64,000 nt of DNA from Geomicrobium halophilum (GCF_014207655.1 NZ_JACHHJ010000006.1:62001-126000); one strand, 5' to 3'; shown: positions 44,492 to 54,088, counted from the first letter of the stretch. Notes: generated from the letters alone by a model not told the origin. A program made the numbers and translations.

Positions 44492-44772
44492 AACGATTTA
44501 AGCGATGTTTTGCAAAAAAACGCCTTTTATATTCAACGTGCATTTAAAGAAGTTATGGGAATCTCACCCATTAACGATTTACATGATGTTCGAATTCATA
44601 AAGTGAAGCAACTGCTTCAAAATCAATCTTATTCATCACAGAGATTGGCCTAGAAGTGGGTTACAGTGACAGCGCCTACTTTTCAACGAAATTCAAAGAG
44701 GTAGAAAATCAGACACCCAAGGAATTTCGAAAGAGGTTTTTGATTCATGAAAAAACAAGAGCCATAATTTGA
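44492..44772 (+). pseudogene. AraC-family regulator, C-terminal HTH remnant
   Basis: Only the DNA-binding end survives: FYIQRAFKEVMGISPINDLH, DVRIHKVKQLLQ up to 44640. After a one-base frameshift (TAG met in the old frame) it continues IGLEVGYSDSAYFSTKFKEV, PKEFRKRF to a stop at 44772. These are the two helix-turn-helix units of AraC regulators. No N-terminal domain or start codon is visible upstream. Confidence 0.85.
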
Positions 44773-44880
44773 CTATACCACGAATGCCGTGTGCTAATTG
44801 AAGTATGTCTAGCAATTAATTATTTGAGTTAAAATACACAAATAGAAACGACTAACTAATTAATGAAAAATTGATGTAAT

Positions 44881-45271
44881 ATAATCATCATAGGAGGTGG
44901 ACATTCAGGAGCACAGATTGCGGTCGAATTATCAACAAATAGAGAAGTAATACTTTCTATATCGTATAAACCTAAGTTTCTCCCTTTGCGAGTATTAGGA
45001 AAAAGTATCTTTTTTTGGCTGGAGAAATTTTGCTTTTGTACGCTGGGACGAACACAGTTATTCGAGTAAATCAAATCATCTGGGCAACTAGTTTTATTCC
45101 ATCTTATGTAATGATTCATATGATGAAAACGGAAAACCTCTACATAACCGAGGCGTTAGTCCAATTGATGAGTGATATTATATTGGTTTGCCTTGGCAGC
45201 ATTCACGGGGATCAGCCCTTATTTGTGGTGTCGGATGGGATGCAGAGTATTTGGTAAATAAATTTAGTTGA
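44881..45271 (+). pseudogene. flavin-containing monooxygenase (CzcO/ArsO-like) remnant
   Basis: The NADPH-binding part reads IIIIGGGHSGAQIAVELSTN, KFLPLRVLGKSIFFWLEKF from 44881. After a large internal deletion and a frame change, VNQIIWATSFIPSY (about 45064-45105) and then NGKPLHNRGVSPID, YYIGLPWQHSRGSALICGVG, WDAEYLVNKF to a stop at 45271 give the C-terminus, interrupted by a TGA. Frame changes plus the deletion rule out function. Such monooxygenases occur in some arsenic and heavy-metal clusters. Confidence 0.85.
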
Positions 45272-45513
45272 TAAACACAGGAATAGGCTTGCTGCCATTC
45301 AGTCTTTTTTTAACGTTAAAGAAAGAGAGGGTGTTGGGAGTCTTAAGGCACAGGACGGTTATCTTTTTGAGCACCTGATGACTACTTTTTTCCTTTTTTT
45401 GTTTTTTGTACACTGAATATGTGATCTTGAACGCCTCTGGCAACGGGTTATGCTATCTTTGCCACAAAGTTACTGTTGATCACTTACACTATCTCTGAAG
45501 CGGGGTATAACAA

Positions 45514-45978
45514 GTGAATGTGAAAATTGATCTTAATGACAAACATGAGGAAACAACGGTCATCATTCAGGCTAGGGAGTGGTCTCCTGAGTTGGAGGCG
45601 CTTGTCAGACAATTGAATAACGCAAAAAAAGGGCGCATTGTCGGTGTTACTGAAGACCAATCTATTTTGCTTGACCCGCATGACATTGACTTTGTATATG
45701 CGGAAAAAAGGAAAGTGTTTGCCGCCACGACCACGAAGCAGAACATTGAGCTGAAGATGAAACTATATGAGGTTGAAGAATTGCTTGAATCCCATCATTT
45801 CACGCGCTTTTCTAAATCAGTTATCGGTAATATTCAGCATATTCAGCGTTTTGAGTTAGCGTTTAACGGCAATTTGTGTATCCATTTTGAATCAGGAAAC
45901 AAGGAGTATGTATCCAGAACATACGTGGCAACATTAAAGGAAAAATTGGTGATAGGGGGCGACTCAAATGCTAAGTGA
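45514..45978 (+). CDS. LytTR-domain transcriptional regulator
   Basis: 154 residues without a receiver domain. The N-terminal 50 residues are a small alpha/beta region; the C-terminal LytTR DNA-binding domain runs from about 55 to 150 (IDFVYAEKRKVFAATT; FTRFSKSVIGNIQHIQRFEL; GNKEYVSRTYVATLKEKL). GTG 45514 has a weak GCGGGG site. Its 3' end overlaps by 11 bases the DUF3021 gene, a standard LytTR-DUF3021 pair. Such pairs regulate a neighbouring ABC transporter, here the two genes that follow. Confidence 0.9.
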   Translation: MNVKIDLNDKHEETTVIIQAREWSPELEALVRQLNNAKKGRIVGVTEDQSILLDPHDIDFVYAEKRKVFAATTTKQNIELKMKLYEVEELLESHHFTRFSKSVIGNIQHIQRFELAFNGNLCIHFESGNKEYVSRTYVATLKEKLVIGGDSNAK

Positions 45979-46372
45979 AATCGTATACAGAAGTTTTGGC
46001 GGCCTTGGTTTCGCCTGTTTGATTACATTTATTGCTTTGACCGCCCTTATGCTTCAGAACATTGAAGTGCCCATTGCGGAAGTTTGGGTACATATGCTGG
46101 GAAGCATGATCCTGGGTGTGTATTTCGGTGTTGCCTCATTCATCTTTGAGATTGAGAAGTGGAGTCCTTTGAAACAAGTCATAGTTCATTTTTTTCTTTC
46201 TGTTACGCTTTGGTTTCTCATCGCCATTTTTATGGCAGGGTGGGTTCCCTTAACTCCGCTCTCGATTGTGATTTCTTTTTGTATGTTCGTCGGTATATAT
46301 GTGCTCTTCTGGTTAGGTTTCAATGCTTATTATAAAAAGATAGAGGCTGATATGAATAATTCGGTAAGGTGA
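45968..46372 (+). CDS. DUF3021 membrane protein
   Basis: 134 residues, four membrane helices (FACLITFIALTALML; MLGSMILGVYFGVASFIF; VHFFLSVTLWFLIAIFMAGW; SIVISFCMFVGIYVLFWLGF). The DUF3021 family is almost always encoded after a LytTR regulator and is thought to restrain it at the membrane; that role is inference. Starts inside the regulator gene with AGGGGG upstream, so translation is coupled. Confidence 0.85.
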   Translation: MLSEIVYRSFGGLGFACLITFIALTALMLQNIEVPIAEVWVHMLGSMILGVYFGVASFIFEIEKWSPLKQVIVHFFLSVTLWFLIAIFMAGWVPLTPLSIVISFCMFVGIYVLFWLGFNAYYKKIEADMNNSVR

Positions 46373-46500
46373 TGGCGAAAACCAAAAATCTATGTCAGTG
46401 TGAGATACAGACGTAACAGCTAATCGTGAGTATCTTAACTCTCTAGAATTGATTTTAATGGGAAATCAAAGGAATGAATCATAAGAAAGAGGGATTGAAC

Positions 46501-47388
46501 ATGATTACCATTCAAAATGTAAACAAACGTTATAAAGAAACTAGAGCATTGCAAAATATCGATTTATCAATCCCATCAGGCGTGTGTTATGGGTTCGTCG
46601 GTCCTAATGGTGCAGGGAAGTCATCTTTAATTAAAATTCTAGCAGGAGTAGTTAAAGATTACGAGGGATCGATTCACGTATCTGATGCGAATCCACCTTC
46701 TCTTGGCTATGTTCCCCAGGAAGTTTGTTTAGAAGAAACATTATCAGCTACCACGAACCTCCATTTTTATGGAAAAATTCAGGGTTTGAAAGGAGAGAAA
46801 CTTATTCGTCAGGTAAAAACCGTACTTGATGATATTGGGTTAACCAATCGTGCCAACTCAAAAGTGAAGACATTTTCAGGTGGGATGAAACGTCGGCTTA
46901 ATATTGGATGTGCGCTTATGCATGAACCGGATCTTGTGATTATGGATGAACCGACCGTTGGCGTCGATCCCCAATCTCGTCTACATATTTTTCAAATGAT
47001 TCGTTCATTAAAACAACAAGGGAAAACAATTATTTATGCCAGCCATTATATGGAGGAAATTGAAGAGCTTTGCGATGAGGTTGCCTTTATTGATGGCGGA
47101 AAAATTGTGGAACAAGGGAGCATCGACGATTTACTGACTAGCTATGCACAACCTGCTGTGTTTATCAAAGGAGATATTCCGAAAGCCTGGCTAGATTTCG
47201 AGAACGTCATTCAGCAAAAAGATGGCGGGTGGCTTTTCGCTTCATCGAACCCTATGCAACTTCTGGGTAAATTAGCCCAGCGTTGCGAAGAACAAAACAT
47301 TATGCCTTCGCAGTTATCATTGATGCAACCTCGTTTGGAAGATGTATTTTTTACACTAACTGGCACTGCTTTGCGGGACACGGCATAA
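46501..47388 (+). CDS. ABC transporter ATP-binding protein
   Basis: 295 residues. Walker A GPNGAGKSS near 36-44, Q-loop in GYVPQEV, signature FSGGMKRRLNIG near 125, Walker B LVIMDEPTVGVD near 150, switch His in YASHYMEE. The C-terminal 70 residues resemble the drug/lantibiotic DrrA-type extension. GAAAGAGGG precedes ATG 46501; the frame from 46474 has no better site. Followed after 14 bases by its permease. Likely drug, peptide or lipid export under control of the LytTR-DUF3021 pair 128 bases upstream. Confidence 0.92.
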   Translation: MITIQNVNKRYKETRALQNIDLSIPSGVCYGFVGPNGAGKSSLIKILAGVVKDYEGSIHVSDANPPSLGYVPQEVCLEETLSATTNLHFYGKIQGLKGEKLIRQVKTVLDDIGLTNRANSKVKTFSGGMKRRLNIGCALMHEPDLVIMDEPTVGVDPQSRLHIFQMIRSLKQQGKTIIYASHYMEEIEELCDEVAFIDGGKIVEQGSIDDLLTSYAQPAVFIKGDIPKAWLDFENVIQQKDGGWLFASSNPMQLLGKLAQRCEEQNIMPSQLSLMQPRLEDVFFTLTGTALRDTA

Positions 47389-47402
47389 GGAGGCAGAATC
47401 AT

Positions 47403-48143
47403 ATGTGGGCTGTAGCAAATTTAGAAGCTAGAAAACAACTGCAGGACAAATCGTTATTGTTTTGGAACCTGGCTTTACCGATCATATTTATTATTGGATT
47501 TATGGCTATTTTTGCTGACGATGCACCGGATCAGACAGCGATTGCCAATCAAATTATTACAGGGTTTAGTGTCTTTTTTGCCGTTTTTATCATCATTTCC
47601 ATGGTCATCAGCTTTGTCAAAGATCGGGAAAACGGGTTTGTGGCGCGTATGGCCAGCACACCACTAACGCCGGGCGGTTACTTTATCGGGAAATGGCTAC
47701 CGTTTGGTGCCATCGTTGTCGGACAAATCATGATATTAGTGATCATGGGTATCATTGTTTATGATATGAGCATTGATCAACCCTTTTTTTATCTACTCGT
47801 TGCCTGTTTTGTGGCGATGATGGTGACATCCTGGGGTGTAGCTATTGCAATGTTTTCAAAAACGGAAAACACAGGGCTTGCACTAACGCAAATCATTGCT
47901 TTTGCCGGGGCTATCCTTGGCGGTCTTTGGATGCCGTTTGAAACGTTACCTGAAACTATCCAAACGATCGGTACGTTTTCACCTCAATATTGGGCTCACC
48001 AAGCATTCCTATCAACCCTTCCTGGACAGCCGGATGGGGAAGACGTAGGGATAGCTCTACTCATTTTACTTGGTTACACAGGTGTTGGTTTTGCCTTGGC
48101 GTTTGTTGGTTACCGGAAGTTTTTGCGCGAATCAAGAAGTTAG
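47403..48143 (+). CDS. ABC-2 type transporter permease
   Basis: 246 residues, six membrane helices of the ABC-2 fold. The conserved cytoplasmic VARMASTPLTPGGYFIGKWL near 80-100 follows the second helix (the usual permease motif KxxGxLxRLxxTPxxP), and GGLWMPFETLPETIQTIGTF lies near 175-195. AAGGAGG lies before ATG 47403; a longer frame starting inside the ATPase gene is a shadow. Works as a dimer with the ATPase encoded just upstream. Confidence 0.9.
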   Translation: MWAVANLEARKQLQDKSLLFWNLALPIIFIIGFMAIFADDAPDQTAIANQIITGFSVFFAVFIIISMVISFVKDRENGFVARMASTPLTPGGYFIGKWLPFGAIVVGQIMILVIMGIIVYDMSIDQPFFYLLVACFVAMMVTSWGVAIAMFSKTENTGLALTQIIAFAGAILGGLWMPFETLPETIQTIGTFSPQYWAHQAFLSTLPGQPDGEDVGIALLILLGYTGVGFALAFVGYRKFLRESRS

Positions 48144-48153
48144 CTTGTATCCG

Positions 48154-48549
48154 TTAGCACGGTCTACCATTTGTTACGGGCGGACGTTTATGCGGAACAA
48201 GGAACAGCGTCCGGTTTTGTGGAAAAGAGCCAATTAGCGGGATAAATACCGTTCGAAACATTCGGGCGGTATTTTGTGTTTGCGTCTGCATGACAAATAC
48301 GGGAAATGATTGAAGACGAAGTGAAGTCACGCACGCTCCTATGAACGCAAAAGGCGGGAGCAAAAACCCCAATTGGGGAAAAGCAACCATCGCAATGGTT
48401 GCAGCAAGCCCCCCTCCAGCTGTCACCCCAATAATACCGGCATCCGCGAGGGAATTACGCATGACGCCTTGTAATGTTGCACCGGAAACAGCCAAAGCCG
48501 TACCGACGAGAGCAGCAAGTAAAATTCGTGGCAAACGTACTTGCCTTAA
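48154..48549 (-). pseudogene. FecCD-type siderophore permease fragment
   Basis: RLPRILLAALVGTALAVSGA, TLQGVMRNSLADAGIIGVTA, GGGLAATIAMVAFPQLGFLL is the conserved second to fourth helix region of iron-siderophore permeases (FhuB/FecD). The N-terminal helix is missing; homology is lost after about 75 residues and the remaining 50 are unrelated. The break at the N-terminal side coincides with the CCACCTGC/GCAGGTGG hairpin at 48555-48574, pointing to disruption by an insertion element. The gene's right-hand neighbour is IS3 debris. Confidence 0.85.
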
Positions 48550-48554
48550 ACGAC

Positions 48555-48574
48555 CCACCTGCTAAAGCAGGTGG
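48555..48574. other. 8-bp perfect hairpin at a gene break (possible IS200/IS605 end)
   Basis: CCACCTGC-TAAA-GCAGGTGG lies exactly where the siderophore permease homology stops. Short subterminal hairpins mark the ends of IS200/IS605 elements, but no TnpA or TnpB frame is left. 48575-48760 contains nothing else recognisable. Confidence 0.4.
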
Positions 48575-48760
48575 ATTTGGACATAAATTGTCTGCGACTG
48601 AAAGTCACATTTCAGACTGAAGTCTGCTGAAAGACCTTAAGCTCAAGCATACTGATTTTGACTGGAACTCAATCATCAATCCTGAATATATCGTTCCTCT
48701 TCTCGCTGGTCTGGTTTTCGATATAATTTCTAATGAGAAAAAATAAGATAAACTATAGCT

Positions 48761-49257
48761 ATGAGTAACAAAAGAAAAACATACAGCCCAGAAGAAAAAG
48801 CCAAGATTGTATTGGAAATTTTAAGGGAAGCAAGCACCCTCAAAGAGATATCCCAAAAATATGGGGTGAGTCAACAGTTGATCAGTCGATGGCGGACGGA
48901 ATTCCTGGATAATATGCCTACCGTCTTTGATAAAAAGGCTGCCAAAACCGAAAAGTTAAAGCAGGATCATGAAGCTGAAAAGGAGGAGCTCATTATCAAA
49001 TCGGTCAGCTTACGGTAGAAATGAACTGGTCCCCCAAAAAACAGAAGCAGGTCTCGGATTGGAGGAGAAAAAAGCATTAATCGATTTTGACAGTAAAGAG
49101 GTCTCTGTTAAACGCCAGTGTCAACTCTTGAGTCTATCGACGGCTTATTATCCAACCACCGATTATCAGCCTGATCAGTAGGAAATTGCGATTAAGAATG
49201 CCATCGATCGGATCCACTATGGATCATCATATTCACATCATCTATACACCTAAAAAC
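48761..49257 (+). mobile_element. IS3-family insertion sequence remnant (orfA and 5' part of orfB)
   Basis: OrfA begins MSNKRKTYSPEEKAKIVLEI with a helix-turn-helix (LKEISQKYGVSQQLISRWRT). It is frameshifted near 48995, where IGQLTVEMNW continues in the next frame. OrfB is represented only by ALIDFDSKEVSVKRQCQLLS, LSTAYY, then IAIKNAIDRIHYG after a stop; the DDE catalytic domain is absent. It ends about 45 bases before the aldolase stop codon and marks the left edge of the catabolic island. Confidence 0.85.
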
Positions 49258-49299
49258 ACTATCTATACCCAAACCCCCTGTCTTCTATTCTATATTGAC

Positions 49300-50187
49300 T
49301 CACGTGATAGAAGCTCGGTAAATGGAGTCCACTGCTTTTTGCAGTGTGTCATTAAACGCTTCATCGGATTGGTCGACATTCAAATCTTGGGTGAGTGCGC
49401 GGGAGAAACTGGCGATGAGCTCCTTGTTTTCCGCCAGTTTTTCGTTTGCTTCGTCTGTCGGGTAGCCGCCGGATAGCGCGACCACACGAACGACCTTCGG
49501 ATGGTCAATCAGCTCTTTATGCGTGTTCACGACGGTTGGGATCGTCAGTTTTAACATCACGTGTTCGTCTTGGCCGAGTTGGTCGAGGTGTTTTTGAATT
49601 TCCGCCTTCAACAGATCCTCGCATTTTTCTTTTTCCGGGCTGTTAATATCCACTTCCGGTTCAATAATCGGAACAAGACCCGCTTCGATAATCTTCTTGC
49701 CAATCTCGAATTGCTGATCGACGACTGCTTTGATGCCTTCCGGGTTGGCTTCTTTGATGACGGAACGCATCTTCGTGCCAAAGATGTTCCGTTCATTTGC
49801 GCGCTTCAGCGTTTCACCGAGGTCATTGATTGGTTTCATCAATTGCACGCCATTTGATTCTTCCGCGAGGCCTTTATCCACTTTCAAGAACGGGGCAACG
49901 CCTTTTTTTTTCGCTAAATAATCGCCGGTGTACATCCCTTCGATTTCGCGATCCATCGTTTGTTCAAACAGGATGGTGCCGAGGATGTGCTTGGAATCAA
50001 AAGCAGGAGAGGTGATAATTCGTGTGCGCATCTCGTGCACCAAGTCAAACATCTCATCGTCGTTGGCAAATGCATCGTCCGAAATGCCATATAGGGCGAG
50101 GGCTTTCGGCGTACTTCCGCCACTCTGGTCAAGTGCTGCAATAAACCCATCTTCGTTTTTCATTTGTTCAAAATGACGATGTTGCAT
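49300..50187 (-). CDS. class I fructose-bisphosphate aldolase
   Basis: Schiff-base aldolase, 295 residues, of the bacterial single-domain type seen in staphylococci. [13 protein letters not shown] lies near residue 18-30, and the lysine in [11 protein letters not shown] near 214 is the likely Schiff-base residue. The C-terminal [17 protein letters not shown] is the phosphate-binding loop. ATG 50187 has AAAGGAG eight bases upstream (GTG 50196 is too close). It follows transketolase by 13 bases. Class I aldolases can also join erythrose 4-phosphate with DHAP to sedoheptulose bisphosphate, which fits the island. DNA is visibly richer in G+C than the flanks. Confidence 0.93.
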   Translation of the reverse strand: MQHRHFEQMKNEDGFIAALDQSGGSTPKALALYGISDDAFANDDEMFDLVHEMRTRIITSPAFDSKHILGTILFEQTMDREIEGMYTGDYLAKKKGVAPFLKVDKGLAEESNGVQLMKPINDLGETLKRANERNIFGTKMRSVIKEANPEGIKAVVDQQFEIGKKIIEAGLVPIIEPEVDINSPEKEKCEDLLKAEIQKHLDQLGQDEHVMLKLTIPTVVNTHKELIDHPKVVRVVALSGGYPTDEANEKLAENKELIASFSRALTQDLNVDQSDEAFNDTLQKAVDSIYRASIT

Positions 50188-50200
50188 AACTGACACTCCT

Positions 50201-52195
50201 TTATGAAAACTGTTCTGTCAAGGTTTTCACTTCATTTACGATATTATCTTCGTGAAATCCGAAAGCTTCCATAACCACATTGCCGGGAGCCGAAGCACCG
50301 AATTGATCGATGCCGATGGTCTTGCCGCCCTCTCCGGCATAACGTTCCCAGCCGAACGTAGCCGCTGCTTCCAGCGTGACGGTCGGAATGGCATGGTCGA
50401 TGACCGATTGCCGGTAAGCTTCCGGTTGGTTTTCAAAACGATCCCGGCTTGGCATACTGATGACCCGAATCGCGATCCCCTGCTCGGATAGTTGTTTTCT
50501 GGCTGCCATCGCGAGCGAAACTTCGGACCCTGTCGCGACAATCGCGGCCGCCGGCTGGTCGGCATCCGCCAAAATATACGCGCCTTTTTTCACGTTTTCA
50601 TACGCATGGTCCGGATCCGTCAGCGTTGGAAGCCCTTGCCGCGTTAACACGAGGGCGGTCGGGTGATCCTTTGCTTCCAGCGACAGCCGCCAAGCGGCAA
50701 CGGTTTCGTTCCCGTCCGCCGGCCGGACCACGGAAAGGTTCGGCATCGCGCGCAACGCTGGCAGCTGCTCAATCGGTTCGTGGGTCGGTCCGTCTTCGCC
50801 GACCGCAATGCTGTCATGGGTGAACACATAGGTAACGGGAACTCCCATTAACGCCGACAAGCGAACCGCCGGCCGCATATAATCGGAAAAGACGAGAAAG
50901 GTTGCTCCGTATGCATGCAAGCCTCCGTGAAGCGCAATCCCGTTCAAAGCCGCGGCGGTGGCAAACTCTCTTACCCCAAACCAGACATTGCGGCCTTCGC
51001 GGTTGTCTTTTGTAAAATCATCATACGCTTTCATCAACGTATTATTGGAAGAAGCAAGGTCGGCGGAACCGCCGAACAGCCCGTCCACTTGGGACGAAAC
51101 CGCCTGAATCGTTGCCCCCGAGGCTTTCCGGGTGGCAAGTCCTTCTTCTCCGTCCTCGTACCTCGGCAGCTCCTTCAACGCATCCGTTCGCCAATCACGG
51201 GCAAACGCTCGCGCCAGTTCCTTGGCTTTTTCTGGAAACGCTTGGCTGTACGCCTCGTACGTCTCTTCCCATTGGCGGTAAACAGCGGCGGCTTCCTCTT
51301 GTTTCTGTTCAAAAAAGCTACGGACGTCGTCGGGGACATGGAACGGTTCGTGGTCCCATTCATAAGCTTCTTTGGCGAGCGTGGCTTCTTCATCCCCCAA
51401 CGGCTTTCCATGCGCGTCATTCGTGCCGGCGCGGTTCGGTGAACCGAAGCCGATGACGGTTTTTACTTCAATAAAGCTGGGGCGGGGATCTTCTTTCGCT
51501 TCTTGAATCGCCCGGTCAATGGCTTCCACATCATTGCCGTCTTCAATAAAGATCGTGTGCCAGCCATACGCTTCATATCGTTGGCAGACATCCTCCGAGA
51601 ACGCTCGATTCAAATCGCCGTCGAGGGAAATATCATTGGAATCGTAAAGCACAATCAAGCGTCCCAATTGCTGGTGGCCGGCGAGCGAGGCGGATTCCGA
51701 AGCCACCCCTTCCATGACATCCCCGTCACTGCAAATCACATACGTATAGTGGTTGAATAATTCATACCCTTCCCGGTTGTACGTGGCGGCCAGATGGGCT
51801 TCGGCCATTGCCATCCCTGTCGACATGGCAATACCTTGCCCGAGCGGACCGGTCGTTGCATCCACGCCCGCCGTATGGCCATATTCAGGGTGGCCAGGCG
51901 TTTTGCTTCCCAAATGCCGGAAGTTTTTCAATTCCTCGAGGCTCAAGTCGTATCCGGTTACATGCAGCAAGCTGTACAAAAGCATGGAGCCGTGGCCCGC
52001 GGATAAGACAAAACGGTCCCGGTCCCACCAGTCCGGTTTTGCCGGATGATGTTTAAAGTGTCTGCTCCATAGGGCAAAAGCCATCGGTGACGCCCCCATG
52101 GGCAGCCCCGGGTGGCCGGCATTTGCTCGATTGACGCTGTCGATGGACAATGTCCGTATGGTATTAATGGCGCTTTGTTCTATGTTTGAAGTCAA
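50201..52195 (-). CDS. tkt: transketolase
   Basis: Thiamine-diphosphate enzyme moving two-carbon units between sugar phosphates. About 664 residues. [14 protein letters not shown] near 25, the ThDP-binding [15 protein letters not shown] near 150-165, the catalytic [12 protein letters not shown] near 410 and a C-terminal domain are all present. TTG 52195 with AAAGGG eight bases upstream is the likely start; the leader AAAGGRGTGTCAGT is nearly the same as that of the aldolase gene. Third codon positions are rich in G/C: 42 of 60 bases at 50701-50760 are G or C, unlike the dha genes. Could in principle act as dihydroxyacetone synthase, but nothing specific shows that. Confidence 0.95.
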   Translation of the reverse strand: MTSNIEQSAINTIRTLSIDSVNRANAGHPGLPMGASPMAFALWSRHFKHHPAKPDWWDRDRFVLSAGHGSMLLYSLLHVTGYDLSLEELKNFRHLGSKTPGHPEYGHTAGVDATTGPLGQGIAMSTGMAMAEAHLAATYNREGYELFNHYTYVICSDGDVMEGVASESASLAGHQQLGRLIVLYDSNDISLDGDLNRAFSEDVCQRYEAYGWHTIFIEDGNDVEAIDRAIQEAKEDPRPSFIEVKTVIGFGSPNRAGTNDAHGKPLGDEEATLAKEAYEWDHEPFHVPDDVRSFFEQKQEEAAAVYRQWEETYEAYSQAFPEKAKELARAFARDWRTDALKELPRYEDGEEGLATRKASGATIQAVSSQVDGLFGGSADLASSNNTLMKAYDDFTKDNREGRNVWFGVREFATAAALNGIALHGGLHAYGATFLVFSDYMRPAVRLSALMGVPVTYVFTHDSIAVGEDGPTHEPIEQLPALRAMPNLSVVRPADGNETVAAWRLSLEAKDHPTALVLTRQGLPTLTDPDHAYENVKKGAYILADADQPAAAIVATGSEVSLAMAARKQLSEQGIAIRVISMPSRDRFENQPEAYRQSVIDHAIPTVTLEAAATFGWERYAGEGGKTIGIDQFGASAPGNVVMEAFGFHEDNIVNEVKTLTEQFS

Positions 52196-52229
52196 TACTG
52201 ACACCCTTTCCGCCTGACTTCTGTTTTTA

Positions 52230-52271
52230 GATCAAAGTGCCTTACTTTCTGGAAAGCACAGCACCTTGATC
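52230..52271. promoter_or_regulatory. inverted repeat upstream of tkt
   Basis: GATCAAAGTGC (52230-52240) and GCACCTTGATC (52261-52271) are 10/11 complementary, 35 bases upstream of the transketolase start. It may be an operator or an attenuator arm. The rest of the 52272-52501 gap is A+T rich and contains no gene. Confidence 0.45.
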
Positions 52272-52501
52272 AATTTAGACTCAAATGGGAAGTTTTTGGT
52301 TTAAATCAATAAAACTGAAGAGTATTGGTCATCAAATAATACAATGTGCCATTACTTATTTATAGCTTCTAGGATCATCCGATCACTCATACAAAATTTT
52401 TTTTGATGTATTACGTATTGACCCATGTTTTCAGATCGATCCCAACAATTTTAATGTTTTTGATTACCCTCCCCCTTACTGATATCTTCCTTCTCTGGGA
52501 T

Positions 52502-53440
52502 TTACCCTCTGCTTTCATGCACTGTAGTTAAAAACTGATTACTGAAGTCATGAGATATAAACGTTTCAGTTTCAACAGTCCCGTCTGTTTTTCTTTGTAT
52601 CCCTTTAAGTAAATCACCATTGGTGACACCCGTGGCAATAAAGAAACAATCATCCGTTTTGATTATATCCTCAAGGAATAGGTGTTTTTCAGGGTTTTTC
52701 ATACCCATTTGCATACATCGGTTATATTCGTTGTCTGATTTAGGCTTTAATCGACCTTGAAAGTCACCACCTAATGTTCTTGCAGCAACTGCACCAATTA
52801 CTCCTTCTGGTGCTCCACCGATCCCGATGAAAATGTCTGCATCATAATCCTCCAAACAGGTAGCCACTATTGCCGTGATATCCACATCGGTGAATTGTTT
52901 AACATTAGGACCAATCGATCTCACAGTTTTTACGATAGACTCATGCCGTTTACGATCTTGAATCAAAACGTTAAGTTCTGTAAGTGGCTTCTCAAGTGCA
53001 AATGCCACTCTTTTAAGATTCACTTCAAGCGAATCAGTAAGATCGATATGACCGGCTGCCTTTGAACCCACTGCGATTTTTTCCATATACATATCCGGGG
53101 CATGTAGAAGACTCCCCTTCGTTCCCCCAGCAAGAACTGATATTGCCTGGTTTTGACCATTAGCAGCGAGGGTTGTTCCATCAATAGGGTCAACAGCTAA
53201 ATCAAATTCGGGATAGCCTACCTTGCCGAGTGTTTCTCCAATGTAAAGCATTGGTGCTTCATCCATCTCTCCTTCACCAATGACCACCGTTGATTTCATT
53301 TCCAACTGCTGAAGAGTTGTGCGCATCGCTTCGGTAGCCTGTCCATCAATAAGTATCTTATCTTCATTACCAATGTAAGATTCAACCGAAATAGCTGCAT
53401 TTTGTGTTACGGGGAGATAGGACATCACAATGTTTTCCAC
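52502..53440 (-). CDS. glpX: class II fructose-1,6-bisphosphatase / sedoheptulose bisphosphatase (GlpX)
   Basis: 312 residues, lithium-sensitive phosphatase fold. The metal-binding DEAPMLYIGE and VDPIDGTTLAANG (near 82-94) and the IGIGGAPEGVIGAVAARTLGG region near 200-220 are intact. GlpX enzymes remove the 1-phosphate from fructose 1,6-bisphosphate and often sedoheptulose 1,7-bisphosphate. GTG 53440 has AAGGGAG nine bases upstream. Last gene of rpiB-dhaK-dhaL-glpX, 15 bases behind dhaL. Its placement in a catabolic, not gluconeogenic, operon favours the sedoheptulose role. Confidence 0.92.
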   Translation of the reverse strand: MENIVMSYLPVTQNAAISVESYIGNEDKILIDGQATEAMRTTLQQLEMKSTVVIGEGEMDEAPMLYIGETLGKVGYPEFDLAVDPIDGTTLAANGQNQAISVLAGGTKGSLLHAPDMYMEKIAVGSKAAGHIDLTDSLEVNLKRVAFALEKPLTELNVLIQDRKRHESIVKTVRSIGPNVKQFTDVDITAIVATCLEDYDADIFIGIGGAPEGVIGAVAARTLGGDFQGRLKPKSDNEYNRCMQMGMKNPEKHLFLEDIIKTDDCFFIATGVTNGDLLKGIQRKTDGTVETETFISHDFSNQFLTTVHESRG

Positions 53441-53455
53441 AAAAGAATGCTCCCT

Positions 53456-54088
53456 TCACTGCTGTACGATCTTTGAGTTTTTATAGTGAACAATAAATGA
53501 TGAGTAAATTAAATGTGCAGATGTGGCACCAGGATCTTGATACCCAAGTGAACGATCGCCAAGACGGCTCGCACGTCCTTTGACAGCAACCATATCTTTC
53601 GTTGCTTGCATTCCTTGTTCAGCGAGTTCATTTGCATTAAGCAGTTTCGTCTCGGGTGCTTTACTTTTTTTCAACTCTCCTAAGATTGGTAACCACGTAT
53701 CAAGGGTCGTTTTATCTCCAATTTCCGCTTGACCTCGATCTTGGACTCCTTCGATAAATGCCTCCCAAAATTCAACTAGGTCTTCATTTTGTAGCTTTTC
53801 CTTTTCTTTAATACAACGGGCGCCACTTAAAAAGCCTGAAGCGTATAATGGACCGACGGAGGATCCTACTGTATCTAAGAAAATCTTGCCTGCTTTCATC
53901 GATAATTTTCCGCAATCAGTTTCTTCCATTTCTTCAAGGTGTTCTTTCACCGCAGTCCACCCTTCTGCCATGGTCACACCGTGATCCCCATCCCCTAAAT
54001 AGCGGTCCAATTCACATAGATAGTCTCTATTTTCTTTCATAATATCAGAGAGGCCAATTAAAAATGACTTCCATTCCTTCGCATTCAT
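53456..54088 (-). CDS. dhaL: dihydroxyacetone kinase-type subunit DhaL (nucleotide-binding)
   Basis: 210 residues, all-helical barrel that binds Mg-ADP or ATP. The metal-binding aspartates are in LDRYLGDGDHGVTM near 28-41. GSSVGPLYASG lies near 76-86 and GDKTTLDTWLP near 120-130. GRASRLGDRSLGYQDPGATS near 170-190 contacts the nucleotide. Phosphoryl source is unclear: PTS-type systems need DhaM, which is not encoded here. Lies 19 bases after dhaK. Within the island it more likely helps phosphorylate erythrulose than dihydroxyacetone. Confidence 0.92.
   Translation of the reverse strand: MNAKEWKSFLIGLSDIMKENRDYLCELDRYLGDGDHGVTMAEGWTAVKEHLEEMEETDCGKLSMKAGKIFLDTVGSSVGPLYASGFLSGARCIKEKEKLQNEDLVEFWEAFIEGVQDRGQAEIGDKTTLDTWLPILGELKKSKAPETKLLNANELAEQGMQATKDMVAVKGRASRLGDRSLGYQDPGATSAHLIYSSFIVHYKNSKIVQQ

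Noticed and set aside
45015-45257. 80-residue protein at the end of the monooxygenase remnant
   Set aside because: Its middle and end are out-of-frame monooxygenase sequence; the correct homology runs in another frame with a stop.
47283-47402. N-terminal extension of the ABC permease
   Set aside because: It overlaps the ATPase gene in another frame; AAGGAGG lies before ATG 47403.
50251-52056. Many long open frames on the plus strand and in other minus frames inside transketolase
   Set aside because: High G+C at third positions removes stop codons; none has a ribosome site or a recognisable protein.
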